From Citrus sinensis (taxonomy: Eukaryota > Streptophyta > Magnoliopsida > Sapindales > Rutaceae), in the NCBI RefSeq assembly GCF_022201045.2, contig NC_068556.1:5186001-5250000 (forward strand): a DNA stretch of 64,000 nucleotides. The letters are read 5' to 3'. The notes under the pieces were generated by a model. The model did not search any database. It worked only from the letters and a program-made list of their open reading frames with translations, and was not told where the DNA came from. Numbering within the stretch: position 1 is the first letter of the stretch; each line of letters starts with the position of its first letter. Made by a program: the position numbers and the translations under genes. Positions 12,628 through 23,654 of this stretch are shown here, one piece after another.

Positions 12628-12636
12628 TATATAAAG
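12628..12636 (+). promoter_or_regulatory. Candidate TATA box of the DELLA gene
   Basis: TATATAAAG lies about 420 bases before the DELLA start codon. It is followed by a purine-rich then CT-repeat leader (about 12840-12905) typical of plant 5' untranslated regions. The long leader would be normal for a DELLA gene. The position of transcription start is inferred only. Confidence 0.35.
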
Positions 12637-13057
12637 TACGAAGGGATGGAAAAATTAAATAAGAGAAAAATATGGGAGGTGAAAGAAAAAAGAGAAAAAA
12701 TAAAAAAGGAAAAGAGAAAAGCAAAAGGCAAAACCAACAGTGAAAAAAAAAAAAGAGACATCCTAGATATATAATGGATATTGTCATCCACTCGCTCTCT
12801 TAACTCCCCCTTTTTCAAAAACCCCATCTTCGCCTCTCTTTCACTTATCACTTTTCACGCACACACTCTCTCTCACTCTCTCTTTCAACACTCACACTCA
12901 AAACCCTCTTTACAGAATCCGGGATGTCCAATGAAACCCTCCTATTAAAAACCCACTACCAATCTACCACACATCCGAGTCTGAATACCAAAAACCTTAG
13001 AACATAAAACATTTTTTTCCTTTTTTTTTTTCGAGAACGAAAAGGAGAAGAGAAAGG

Positions 13058-14653
13058 ATGGTACTGTACGACTCTGCCACGTCAGGCGGAAGCAACAGCG
13101 GAAGCTCATCGTCGTGTTCCGGTACGAAACAACCTGTTGCTGAGATAGATGGGTTACTTGCAGGAGCCGGGTACAAAGTACGGTCTTCGGAGCTCCGTCA
13201 AGTAGCTCAACGACTTGAACGCCTCGAAACGGTCATGGTCAACTCTCCTGCCGATATCTCCCAACTCGCTTCCGATACCGTCCATTACAATCCCTCTGAT
13301 CTCGCCTCTTGGGTTGACTCTCTCCTTTCCGAGTTCAACCAGCCCCCGCTCCCTCTACCGTCCGATCTACCCGACCTACCCGATATCATAGCGGGCCCCT
13401 CTGTTAACCACACGGCTGTCGGTAACTATCTCACCGATAATTTCACTACTACTCAGCAGCAACAACAACAGCAACAGCAGATGATGATTGTTACGGCGAT
13501 GGAAGAAGATTCCGGGATAAGGCTGGTCCACATGTTGATGACGTGTGCTGAGTCAGTGCAACGTGGCGAGATGGCAGTGGCCGGCTCTTTGATTGAGGAT
13601 ATGAAAGGCTTGCTGACGCGCGTTAATCCGAGCTGCGGTATCGGTAAAGTTGCCGGTTGCTTCATCGACGCGTTGAGCTTTCGGATTATGGGAGTTGGCG
13701 GCTCCATCTGCGGATCGGTTTCTGAAAACGAGATTCTGTATCATCACTTCTACGAGGCTTGCCCTTACTTGAAATTCGCTCACTTCACGGCTAATCAGGC
13801 CATTTTAGAAGCTTTCGACGGCCACGATTGCGTCCACGTGGTTGATTTCAATTTGATGCATGGTTTGCAATGGCCGGCGTTGATACAGGCGCTGGCTCTT
13901 CGTCCCGGCGGGCCTCCGCTGCTGAGGTTGACCGGCATTGGCCCGCCGTCGCCAGACGGCCGCGACTCGCTCCGAGAAATCGGGTTGCGACTCGCCGAGT
14001 TGGCGCGCTCCGTCAACATCAGGTTCACCTTTCGTGGCGTGGCGGCTTCCAGGCTCGAGGATGTGAAGCCGTGGATGCTCCAGGTCAGCCCGAAGGAAGC
14101 CTTGGCCGTAAACTCAATCTTGCAACTGCACAAATTGCTCGGGTCAGACCCGGCCCGGAATTCGCCTATGGAAATGGTGCTGGGTTGGATTCGGAACCTG
14201 AACCCGAAAATCATGACGGTTGTCGAGCAAGAATCGAATCACAACCAGCCAGAGTTCTTGGACCGGTTCACGACGGCTTTGTACTATTATTCAACCATGT
14301 TTGACTCGCTCGAGGCCTGTCCGCTTCAGCCGGAAAAGGCCTTAGCCGAGATTTACTTACAAAGAGAGATTTGTAACGTGGTGTGTTGTGAAGGGTCGGC
14401 TCGAGTTGAAAGGCACGAGCCGCTGGCTAAATGGAGGAATCGGCTCGCAGGTGCCGGCTTTAGGCCTTTACATCTTGGGTCTAATGCTTTCAGACAAGCT
14501 AGTATGCTCTTGACTCTCTTTTCGGCCGAGGGTTACTCTGTTGAGGAAACCGAAGGGTGTTTGACTCTCGGCTGGCACAGCCGGCCTCTCATAGCGGCTT
14601 CGGCTTGGCATGCCGTGCCAGATGTAATGATGAGTCATCAGAATAGTAATTAA
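13058..14653 (+). CDS. DELLA-type GRAS regulator with divergent DELLA motif
   Basis: Intronless 531-codon gene of the GRAS family, a nuclear repressor of gibberellin responses. The N-terminal gibberellin-perception region is recognisable: EIDGLLAGAGYKVRSSEL at residues 29-46 (the DELLA position reads DGLLA), then RLERLE (LExLE) at 52-57 and TVHYNP at 74-79. A glutamine run (nine Q, 133-141) and short Ser-rich segments form the linker. The GRAS core follows: LHRI from about 153 (RLVHMLMTCAESVQRG), VHVVDF at 259-264 (VHIID motif), an LHRII region, a PFYRE-equivalent region near 340-400, RVER at 449-452 and a C-terminal SAW motif near 515. Length is close to that of Arabidopsis GAI/RGL proteins. 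In family terms, DELLA plus TVHYNP binds GID1-gibberellin and allows SLY1/GID2-dependent degradation. The changed DELLA motif may alter this. The closest named family members seem to be RGL/GAI-like proteins, but orthology is not certain. Confidence 0.95.
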   Translation: MVLYDSATSGGSNSGSSSSCSGTKQPVAEIDGLLAGAGYKVRSSELRQVAQRLERLETVMVNSPADISQLASDTVHYNPSDLASWVDSLLSEFNQPPLPLPSDLPDLPDIIAGPSVNHTAVGNYLTDNFTTTQQQQQQQQQMMIVTAMEEDSGIRLVHMLMTCAESVQRGEMAVAGSLIEDMKGLLTRVNPSCGIGKVAGCFIDALSFRIMGVGGSICGSVSENEILYHHFYEACPYLKFAHFTANQAILEAFDGHDCVHVVDFNLMHGLQWPALIQALALRPGGPPLLRLTGIGPPSPDGRDSLREIGLRLAELARSVNIRFTFRGVAASRLEDVKPWMLQVSPKEALAVNSILQLHKLLGSDPARNSPMEMVLGWIRNLNPKIMTVVEQESNHNQPEFLDRFTTALYYYSTMFDSLEACPLQPEKALAEIYLQREICNVVCCEGSARVERHEPLAKWRNRLAGAGFRPLHLGSNAFRQASMLLTLFSAEGYSVEETEGCLTLGWHSRPLIAASAWHAVPDVMMSHQNSN

Positions 14654-15683
14654 TTATCATCTGCTGTAAAAAAGAAAAAGAAGAAGGGCAGTAGCTGGCT
14701 GGTTGTGTTTCTGGGTTTTGAATGAGATATTTCCCTTTTTAGGGAATCAGGAGATCAATTTGTGTAATGTGTAGTTACTATTCTGCACTGGTGCTTTATT
14801 ACCTGTTCATGCAACTGTGTTTAACCTTGAAATTGACAGCTCATGCCCATCCGAAAAATTGCCACATTTAGAATCGATCTCATTACATTTCCCAATTATC
14901 TTACTTTTCTCAGAAACTTAAATTATTATAATATGATCTTTGATTTACAGGATTTGGCTAATTTACATGACAATGTGTCGTGAATACTCATTCCATTACA
15001 GTGCATCATTTGTGAAAATGCATGTGTGATGAATTAATCAAATTCCGAAAGATGCCGACTCAAGGGGCTTGTCAATCGAGTCGAGTCCAGTCCTTCTCAC
15101 TTTTTTATGTTGTTGAACGCTATTCGTAAAGAGATGAAAGCAGGCACGTCGCACTTTGGAATAGTTTGTGCGGTCTAACTTAAACACTTTTTATATATGT
15201 CATTTCAGAGCAGCGTTTGTGACCAAACAACAGCTGCTTTCGTCCCAACCACTATATTATTTTCTTATCAGCGGATTAATCAGGATGATTATTTCATTTA
15301 ACACTTCTTACGGGGGCAACGACGATAGCAAGAAGACGTGCAGCGCCAGGACTTGCATTGCATTTGATGCGAAGAAGAGAGCAATACAACTAACAAATGT
15401 ATGTGCACCGTACCGTTTTGATTTCACGAAGCTGATGTCGATGAGATGGGAGAAATTGACAGGCATGTGAGATTTCAGGCAGCAACAAAAATCGAAAAAG
15501 GCAATTAAGCAGCTAACGGGGACCCTCACCGTAATAATGAGGCGCACACAGCTCGCTAGGTGCCCAGCCAGATGTAGAAACGAGATTGAGGCTGCCCACA
15601 ATCACATGACATGAAAAATACCTGTCTGTCCCAACACTGTCACCCACCCTGTGCCCCTATTCCTTTTCTTTCCTTCTCTTTTT
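14654..15683. other. DELLA 3' flank and spacer
   Basis: This holds the DELLA 3' untranslated region followed by non-coding DNA up to the Pack-MULE target site. Overlapping small frames at about 15168-15600 on both strands show no family signature and are not supported as genes. Confidence 0.4.
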
Positions 15684-15810
15684 GGGAAATTTACGAAAAT
15701 AACCATAAAATTTTTACTATTTTCACAATTAACCCTCTCAACTTTTTTCTATCAACATTAGCCAAACATACGCTTTTCTCCCCAAATTACCCTTCTTTAC
15801 AAACGAAAAG

Positions 15811-16067
15811 AAGCTTGGTGCGACAGGCCCAAGTCTTGGTGCGACAGGCACTCTGTCGCACCATGTTTTGGTGCGACAGGCACCTGTCGCACCAAGCTTT
15901 GGTGCGACAGGCACCCTGTCGCACCATGTTTTGGTGCGACAGGCACCTGTCGCACCATGTTTTGGTGCGACAGGCACCTGTCGCACCAAGCTTTGGTGCG
16001 ACAGGCACCCTGTCGCACCATGTTTTGGTGCGACAGGCACCTGTCGCACCATGTTTTGGTGCGACAG
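15811..16067. repeat. Tandem array of perfect palindromes
   Basis: Nine copies of GGTGCGACAG alternate with seven copies of its reverse complement CTGTCGCACC. Each complete unit is about 31-32 bases and reads as a near-perfect hairpin with arms of about 12 bases around a central C or CC (TGGTGCGACAGG, then CCTGTCGCACCA). Units are joined alternately by AGCTT and TGTTT linkers, so there is also a higher-order period of three units. The block is much more GC-rich than its surroundings. All six frames stay open through it, which creates spurious reading frames. It lies inside the Pack-MULE between the left arm and the captured gene. Confidence 0.95.
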
Positions 16068-16279
16068 ATTGCCTTCTTCTACCTCAGTATTTGTTTGTTT
16101 TCGCCAGTCCTTTCGTCTTTGTTCGTCTCTTCTTATTCGTATGTAATATCTTCTTCTACCTCAGATCGAATCTCATCCGACAACCCAAACAACAAAACAA
16201 AATTAGCTTTTTAATTCTCCAAAATCCAATTTCGGAATTTAAATTCCCCGGGATTTTCCATCAAAAGCCACATTGCGAA

Positions 16280-16726
16280 ATGCTAGGCGGGCTGTACGGA
16301 GACCTACCTCCACCCTCCGATGAGGACAAACCCACCAACACGACCACCACTGTCTGGTCAATTTTCGCGTCACCACAAACCATCCTCAAGCCCCAATCCA
16401 AACCCAAAACCATCCAAAATTCTCTCCCGACTAGACCCCATTCCTCACCTGCAATCGCACCTTCCCCCGACGACGTGGTAGCGCTGCCGCAACCGGCATT
16501 GGTCGACGTCACTTCGACCGTAATCGAGGAGCACGACCTCGCTAGACCGAACGATTACGAGGATTATAGGAGAGAGAAGAAGAAGAAAGAGGTGGATGCT
16601 AAAATTAGTAGAGAACTGGAGAGAAGAAGGCAAGAGGAAGAGGAAAGGGAGATGAGAGAGAGGGGTAATTTGGTCTCAATGGTTCTTTTATGGCTAATGT
16701 TGATAGAAATTTGTTTGAGGGGTTAA
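16280..16726 (+). pseudogene. Captured 5' part of SPF45/DRT111 splicing-factor gene
   Basis: An ATG at 16280 opens 148 codons. They start MLGGLYGDLPPP and include QPALVDVTSTVIEEHDLARP, NDYEDYRREKKKK and a basic/acidic helix ending RRQEEEEREMRERG. This is the N-terminal region of the plant splicing factor DRT111/SPF45 (RBM17 family), normally some 380 residues with G-patch and RRM domains downstream. Those domains are absent. The last about 19 codons are translated from the MULE right arm. The captured copy seems to have lost a short internal stretch after VWS compared with the usual family N-terminus. Sequence before the ATG resembles a natural leader, so the capture probably includes donor 5' untranslated sequence. 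The frame is open, so a short chimeric protein or a regulatory transcript is possible. There is no proof of expression. Confidence 0.8.
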
Positions 16727-17778
16727 GATGAAAAAAACTAAAATTTTTATGGTTATTAGTGTAAATTTCCCTCTCTTTTTCCCTTTTTTTTGGTTTGCCT
16801 CTCACTTGATTTTACTACGCTCATCCCATTCAATACTTAGTACAATTTAGGCTTCATATCACTATTTTTGTTAAATTTTCTCTTTGAGTGTTTTTTTTTT
16901 TTTTTTGTTCTTTTTAAACTCTCAACTTTCACGTGGCTTGCATCTCCTGACTGGGAGAAAGAAAGAGGATCTTCCGATCCAGGTCCGGGTCCTGACTCCC
17001 TGATGAATCCTGATTAAACAGAGTGGGCCAACAAGAATGGCATGTGGGGGATCACAATGACGTTCGCGTGTCAAATTTTCCTCACACGTGTCGACAGCGA
17101 TGTCACCTTTCGGCTTTCGCTCTCAATTCTAATTAGCAGCAGCTAAACCGCGTCAATTTGTGGTGAAGGTGACCTGTCTTTCACGATTTTATCAAAAAAA
17201 AAAAAAAAGATCCACCATCGTCAACATGAACTATCAACCCCGCTGGGTCCCACTACCTCTTTTTTTTTTTTTTTTTTTCCTTCCTCCCCTAACTCTAGGC
17301 CCAGTTGTGGTCCTGTTACATACCAAATATAAATCATCATTCATTTATTGAGTACTGATAGACTTCTTCTATATATGTACATATTTCACGGAGTTCTTAA
17401 TTAAAGGTTTTTTATTTTATTAAAATTAGAGATAAAATAAAAAAAATTAAAGGAACATAAATTTTATTGATACCGAAATCCGATTCAGCTTATAATGGCG
17501 ATCAAGTCGTCAATACTTGAATTTGTTTTGACTTTTGATGGGGAATTACTAACTACCACTATGATGGAATTGAAATTATTACCTTACTTTGTTATTATCT
17601 CAACAATAAAAAAATTGTCAAGGAGCGCCGGGATTTTTAATATACTATATAATAATAGAAAATAACATAAATTTTAATATACTATATAATAAAATATAAT
17701 ATATTAGGATATGGATTTTTTATTTTTTAATTTATCCCTAATTTTAATATAATTAAGAATTATTACTTAAAATATTTC

Positions 17779-17802
17779 ATATATATATATATATATATAT
17801 AC
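17779..17802. repeat. (AT)n microsatellite
   Basis: About twelve AT dinucleotides; a second run lies at 17921-17940. Confidence 0.9.
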
Positions 17803-17920
17803 ACGCACATGTATCACTCAGTGATAAATAATTATTAGGATTAATATACGAGTAATTTGTTTTTGGGGAGAGAAGTGAAGGTAACAAGCTGGAAAAGTAA
17901 AAGAAAAAGAAGAATGATGC

Positions 17921-17940
17921 ATATATATATATATATATAT
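17921..17940. repeat. (AT)n microsatellite
   Basis: Ten AT dinucleotides. Confidence 0.9.
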
Positions 17941-18421
17941 CTTTATTGGACTTATGGAAAATTGGAATATTCTTGCGCGCTCCTTCACCACCTCTACGGG
18001 GGACACTTTTTAAAGATCATGGCCATGGGCCGCCTCCTATTAATTGCTTTCACAAAGAAAATCAATAAGTCTGAAATCTCCTTGAAAGGGAGAGTTTACC
18101 AAACACAAAGATTCATGAGATAATAGCATTCCAGTTTGGACTTAAGAGACATCGGATGAGCTCAATTCTAGCAAACCCATTTCGTTATCATCATATGATA
18201 CATTACATTGACTAATAACAGTTTGTTAGTTGTGCTTCCAAAATTTTCAACCCTCTATCTCTAATTTGTACGCACAATATTTTGCATCCTCCAACACAAT
18301 TCTACTCATTTATTAACAGTAAAAAAAAAAAACATCGCATTCTTCCCTTACCTTTCAAGTGCAGGCAGGGAGGGGACTAGTCGTGGACCATCAGTTGATG
18401 TACTAAATTAAGGCCAGCAAG

Positions 18422-18460
18422 TTTTTTTTTTTTTTTTTTTTTTTGGGTGGGGGGGGGGGG
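18422..18460. repeat. Poly-T followed by poly-G run
   Basis: About 23 T residues are followed by a G-rich run including about twelve consecutive G. The run length may be affected by sequencing error. Confidence 0.85.
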
Positions 18461-18803
18461 AGAGATTGTGTACCACATAGATCTCATCCAAGAGAACACG
18501 ATAATGAGCACGAGTTTATTGAGTCCCCTGTCAATTTGCAAGTCAATGTAAACAAAATATTTGATATCAATAGTTGTTCATTCTCCAGTTAAAATACATT
18601 AAGCCGTCACTTTGCAAAAGCTTAAAGCATCTTTTGTAACACAAATCTGCATTCCTGCATGACTACATATATAGATAGATTGAAAACATAACCCATGTTG
18701 AAAATTAGGAAATCATGACCAACAAGCTATAAGTCAGTTAGTTACAGAGACTTTAGTAAGTTGTTGCCGATGTAGCTGAGCACAAACTAATCCGGCGTGC
18801 TTA

Positions 18804-19027
18804 GGGTGCATTTGGGATTGAGGTTTGATAGCTGTAGCTTGAAAGTTATGTTTATATGATTTTTTACTTATTTAATAGAAAATCGATTATATGTTTAATA
18901 ATTTTGTCAAAATTATTATTTAAAATTTATATTTATTACATATTATTAATTTTTATTTCATAATTATAATTTTTTTCCACAACAGCTGTAACTTAAAAGT
19001 TATAGCACCTCAATTTCAAGCGGGACT
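18804..19027. mobile_element. Candidate Tourist/Harbinger-like MITE
   Basis: A 224-base AT-rich segment is flanked by TTA at 18801-18803 and 19028-19030. Its ends are imperfect inverted copies: GGGTGCATTTGGGATTGAGG on the left against AGTCCCGCTTGAAATTGAGG read inward from the right. Subterminal blocks around TAGCTGTAGCTTGAAAGTTA and its inverse continue the symmetry. A TTA duplication is the PIF/Harbinger signature. The arms are diverged, hence moderate confidence. Confidence 0.45.
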
Positions 19028-20071
19028 TTAGTAACTTTAAACTAGACTTGTGAAGCTACAATGTTTATAGAACTAGTTGTTACCACTAATTTAGATTGAA
19101 CTATAAGATTTCAAGTCATAGCAGCAATAGATGGGCTTCACTCCTCTCCGGATGAGTTTACCTCAGCTCCAAATATTACTGTTGGAAAGTCATTAACCAA
19201 AGGGATCCTCCAACTTAAAGGATTTGAGGGTACAATTTTCTTCATTCCATCTAAAGAAAATGAACAAAGTAACGTTAAGAGGAATCAAATGAAGGAGAAT
19301 AATATTGATTGTCATTAATATCATACAGTTATGAGATAAACCTTGGCATTGATTTCTAGACACAAATTTTGCTTCAAGACATGTTTTCTATCAATGTTTT
19401 TGTAATACATCAAGTTTTGGTTGTGTATCAGCGCGCCACTTCTTAATTCATCCACAATTAAAGAATGGGTAAGAATGAATATCTTAAATATTTTAATATT
19501 ATTTAAAGTATGAAAAGAGGTAAAAAGCCCGCAAAATTAAAGCCCAATAGTCATAGAGAGAGCAAGTGCGAATCAGATAAAGAGTTGTTGGCATATTTTA
19601 AATTTGAGTTCGGTTGCGTTAGAATCACTCTAAGGTAGAGTGCGCCTTTATAACCATACGATCAAAGTTATTATTTATTACTTTACGTGTGTTGTTATGA
19701 TTTATGCTCTACTTTGGAACAGCTCTAAGATAGCCATTGCCTTTAAATTTAGATTAATTATCTGCAGATTATGAAACAAATAGTTGGGAACTAAAAGGAA
19801 TTTTCATTTTTTTTTAAATAATTAAAATTTTGTTCGCTGCACTTATTGGGCCTTGGCCCTTAATTACACAAAAGTAGAGCCTGGATATGCGGTCCAACAA
19901 GAAACAGGAGAGGTATCAACTAGCACCCGACCCAAGGGAAGATAATAAAGTAAATAAAAAATATATACAAAAATGGTCTGCAGAGAAGGAGGCAGACAAG
20001 GAGTATCCACATCCATAGTTGTGCCGATCAAGGCAAGAGTAATTTTTAATTTGATTGAAGAGAGAGTGAAA

Positions 20072-23000
20072 ATGACGATAGATGACGAAAGCTCCGTGTA
20101 CGTGGGGGGGCTGCCTTACAGTGCTAACGAGGACAGCGTTCGCAAAGTCTTCGATAAATATGGTTCAGTCGTCGCCGTTAAGGTACTCGATTCTTTCTTC
20201 ATTTTCCATGCGTTTTGCTTTATCTTTTTTTTTGCTTATGTTTGAATAAATTTTTTTTTTCGTTGCTTCATTCTTTTTCTTTCATTTTATTTCCGAGTAT
20301 CGAGTTCATAGATTCAATAATTGCATTTTGGAATAATTTGATCAACTAAATTATTATGCTCCCGGAGTCACTCTATGTGATTCTCCTCAGTCTAATAATA
20401 AATGAGCAATGCTCGAGCCACAAACTGATGTGGCGTAATGGTATTGGTTGGACGGAAACACAAGATAATGAAAATAATTCATTCTAGCCACATGGTGTTT
20501 CATTGAACCCTAATTCTATTATTCCACTTCACTTTGTACACAAACAGTGTCTGGTTTTAGTAATTGGTATTACTGATGATAAATGACCTTGTTAGATTTA
20601 TGTTGCACGTGGAATATTTGTTATCTAGAGGTTGAGTGGCGATCAAATTCATAAATAGGATTTGGGTGCAGATCGTTAATGATCGGAGTACTAGGGGGAA
20701 ATGCTACGGTTTTGTTACTTTTGGGAATCCTCGATCGGCAGTTGATGCCATCAATGACATGAATGGCAGGGTATGCATTTTCTCCGTTACCCTCTTTAAA
20801 ACTAGCTGCAAGTATTTGGTGTTTAGCTTTTGGTTTTCATGGTTTGTTGGTTTATAATATTGTTTAGATGTTGAATTTTGTGAAACTTGTGGTTAGACTA
20901 TTGATGGGCGTGTTGTGAGAGTAAGTGAAGTTGCAACTAGAGGTAGGAAATCAAATTCTGGTCGAGACCAATTTCGACATGGTCACCGTCATAAAGGTCG
21001 AGATAGGGATAATAATCGTCACAGGGACAGATATCAGGATCGATACAATGATAGGTCCAGAGAGCGTACTTCATCTCAGGACCGTGATAAAGGTATGGGA
21101 AGAGAATATGAGCACGTGCGTGATCATGATCGTGATCCATCTAGGGATCGTTTCTCGGATGAAGATCAAGGCAGAGATTTGGAGAATAATGACCAAGGTC
21201 ACACTAGGATCCATGATCCGGAGTTGGCCAACTGGGAAAGGAAGAGTGAGTTGGATATGACTCGAGACAGGGAGATTGATGGAACCGATGACTACCATAC
21301 AATTGTTGATGAGGGCAAAGATCATTTGTCAAGGAAACGTGATGGGTAAGTTACTATCTTTCTATCTTTTCCTTTCTCCTTTTATTTTCCTTTTCCGAAG
21401 TAACTGCTTCTCATGGTGGTTTAGCATGAAGGCCTATTTTACATGATTTTCTCATCCAACAGTTGCAAAAATATTCTTCTAAGTCAAAACAGCATGTATA
21501 GATCTCCCCTTTACTCAGCACCTAAAAAGGAACAAAATTAATTGATAAAAACACTTTCTTAATTCTGAGTCTGTTTATATAGAATTTGGCTGGGAATTTA
21601 TACAGTAAAAACAGTTTTTCTAAGTTGGTTTCTTGTAAAATATAACCTTTTCAGAGAGAATTGTATTTGCATTTGGACAAAAACCAAACCATGTTTAAGT
21701 TGTATATTTCAAATTGGTTTGTTATCTGAAATTTGTAAAAATTATTTGAAAATAAATTATGCATGAAGGTGAATGAATGCCTCTTGAGATGATGTTGATA
21801 GTGGATCACTTCAGCTTTATGCATTAGATTGGAATTTTAAATTTTTCCTTCCCTTTTCTTTGGCAGTTCTACAGTTGATGACCATCAATTGAGGGAATTT
21901 TCGTCAAATTCAAGTGATGATAACAGCGATCAAGTAAGTTCATCGTAAGTTTGTTGAGTGATCTGCATGTATTTTCATAACCTTTTTCCTTTATTCATTA
22001 TGATCCATTATCAGGTTAAAGAACTGGACAGATCAATCCAAAGGCGTGAAGAACTAAAGAAAGAGGTGTGCCCACTCAAGTTTGAACTAAAAGAAATGGT
22101 GCATATGTTATTTACCATGTCCTGATTGCTCAAATCATGCATCCAATTAGATATCTGATGGTAATAAATAGACTTCTAAGGTCATTTGGCATGTAAGATG
22201 TGCTACTTGTGCAATGCCCACTGTGCACTGGAGGCAGGGTAGTAACCTCCTTCGGAGTTTTACGGACATGGAAAATTTCTCCCTGCATCCCTTTATTTTT
22301 GAAGGCCATATGTCCTGTTTTATCTTTTATTCTGTACTTTCCTGGTATTGACATATATTGTGTTACCTTGAAATAAATTTGTTGCCTTATCAGATTTCTC
22401 ATATGGAAGAGAGGGTAAATGTTAAAGAACAGCTTGTTTTGGATTTACAGAAAAGATCTAAGGTAGGAGCATGGCGCTGATTTGTTTGGGCTCACGTACT
22501 GTTCAATTATTTTTTTGGCACAGTTCCTTTTATTTCCTACTCAGAATTTGATGATGGGTGCAGAAACTGGAGGAAGCGTTAATCAATGCAAAAAAACTTT
22601 CTTCACACCGTCAGAAGCAGTTGACAAAGGTAACTGTCATAGACTCCTAGTCGAGAATTGGTTTAAGAAACTCTACCGGAATATTCTTTGGATAAGTGGT
22701 TTACCTTTTGCTGCTGCAGCTGTATAAATGTTTTATACAAGTAAATGAGTATGCTGAAAGACTTAAGAGCTGTGAACGGGAATTTCAGGTTAGCATCTTT
22801 AATCAATTGTCATTCTTTTTACACTACCATGTCATTATCAGTGTTAGTGTGCCCTGCTGCAAGATTTAAGTTGCACAGAATATTAAATGCATGTGCTATG
22901 GCATGATAAGTGCAACCCTGTTGGCGATGCTGGTCATATTCGCAAACAATCGTCTCTCATGATCAGTCTTGTTTTCTGGATGTGAGCATACCATACTAGA

Positions 23001-23654
23001 ATTGATATTGCAGATGTGGTCATGCACTGGGCTTTTATTTTTCAAATGTACGCATGAGAACACGTTATGATTTGATTTCCTCAATTCCATACACCATCTC
23101 ATGGAATTGAAATGAAAAACTTGGAATGTAGTTTTACTGATTGAAATTTTGAATGGTTGCACTATTGTATGCCTCACTTAAGGCAGGTTAAGCTGTGCAA
23201 TTCATCCCTAAAAACTGAATATACAAGGGTCATTTGCTTGATAATTCCTTGTCTAAGGCAACGAATTATGGCAAAAAATACATGTTTAATATACAGGAGA
23301 CATGTCATCTCTGATGTGAACACTCCTCTCCATCTCTTTGGTAATCCCCTGTTAATCATTGACTCATTAAGTTCCAAAAATAGGTTGGTGATGTAAATGG
23401 CCATCATTTTTAGATCTGGTAGGTGGTGGTGTCATCTATTGATGTTCTCTTGGGTTGGGCTTAAATCTTCTGAAGTAGCTTCAAAAAAGCCATTTTCGCT
23501 CTGATCATGAAAGAGGGAATTGCTGTCCATGTAAAGTACAAACTCATCTACCTTTTCCTTGCAGTCAATTGTTGATGCGGCAATGACAGAAAGTGACATC
23601 CCTGATGATGTTTGTGTGAAGGATGGAGGACCCCGGACAAATGGCAATCCTTGA
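20072..23654 (+). CDS. RRM, RD-rich and coiled-coil RNA-binding protein (9 exons)
   Basis: A spliced gene predicted from GT-AG junctions that keep one frame. Exons: 20072-20182, 20672-20770, 20897-21345, 21867-21933, 22015-22065, 22394-22462, 22564-22629, 22720-22788, 23565-23654 (TGA), giving 356 residues. Residues 8-80 form one RRM, with RNP2 VYVGGL (9-14) and RNP1 KCYGFVTF (47-54). Exon 3 encodes an Arg/Asp/His-rich low-complexity region (RDRDNNRHRDRYQDRYNDR), typical of splicing-related nuclear proteins. Exons 5-8 form a charged coiled coil (ELDRSIQRREELKKE, HMEERVNVKEQLVLDLQKR, KLEEALINAKKL). The likely role is a nuclear mRNA-processing factor, but the precise orthologue is not recognised. 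An in-frame ATG at 19973 would add 33 residues. The ATG at 20072 is preferred because it starts next to the RRM. Exon ends were chosen by eye. Confidence 0.8.

Larger units (their letters stand above)
15684..16771 (+). mobile_element. Pack-MULE with SPF45/DRT111 fragment
   Basis: Inverted terminal arms of about 100-110 bases begin GGGAAATTTAC and share phrases such as AATAACCATAAAA and TCTATCAACATTAGCCA in inverse orientation. They end at about 15790 on the left and start at about 16660 on the right. Bases 15675-15683 and 16772-16780 are both TCTCTTTTT, a perfect 9-bp target duplication, so this is a Mutator-type element. No transposase is present. The interior contains a palindromic tandem array (15811-16067) and then a captured host-gene fragment in sense orientation (about 16075-16660). 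This fits a Pack-MULE, a non-autonomous element that has picked up genic sequence. Confidence 0.88.
16781..20071. other. Intergenic region with microsatellites and a MITE
   Basis: No gene is seen. Contents are a poly-T run near 17260, AT-rich spacer, two (AT)n runs, a T/G homopolymer run near 18422-18460, and a candidate Tourist-like MITE (18804-19027). The segment 19830-19972 is the likely proximal promoter of the RRM gene. No clear TATA box could be assigned. Confidence 0.4.

Noticed and set aside
13870..14304. 144-codon alternative frame inside the DELLA gene
   Set aside because: A GC-rich shadow of the GRAS coding sequence with no family signature.
15168..15601. Two opposed frames of about 100 codons
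   Set aside because: No recognisable family and overlapping on opposite strands.
15738..16052. Several overlapping frames with repeated VRQ/APKHGATG-type peptides
   Set aside because: They are translations of the palindromic tandem array, which has no stops in any frame.
15811..16067. CRISPR-like regular array
   Set aside because: Repeats are palindromic hairpins with 5-base linkers and no variable spacers, inside a plant transposon.
15611..16726. A 371-codon plus-strand reading frame
   Set aside because: It crosses the target duplication, the MULE arm and the palindrome array. Only the part from 16280 is genic (captured SPF45/DRT111 fragment).
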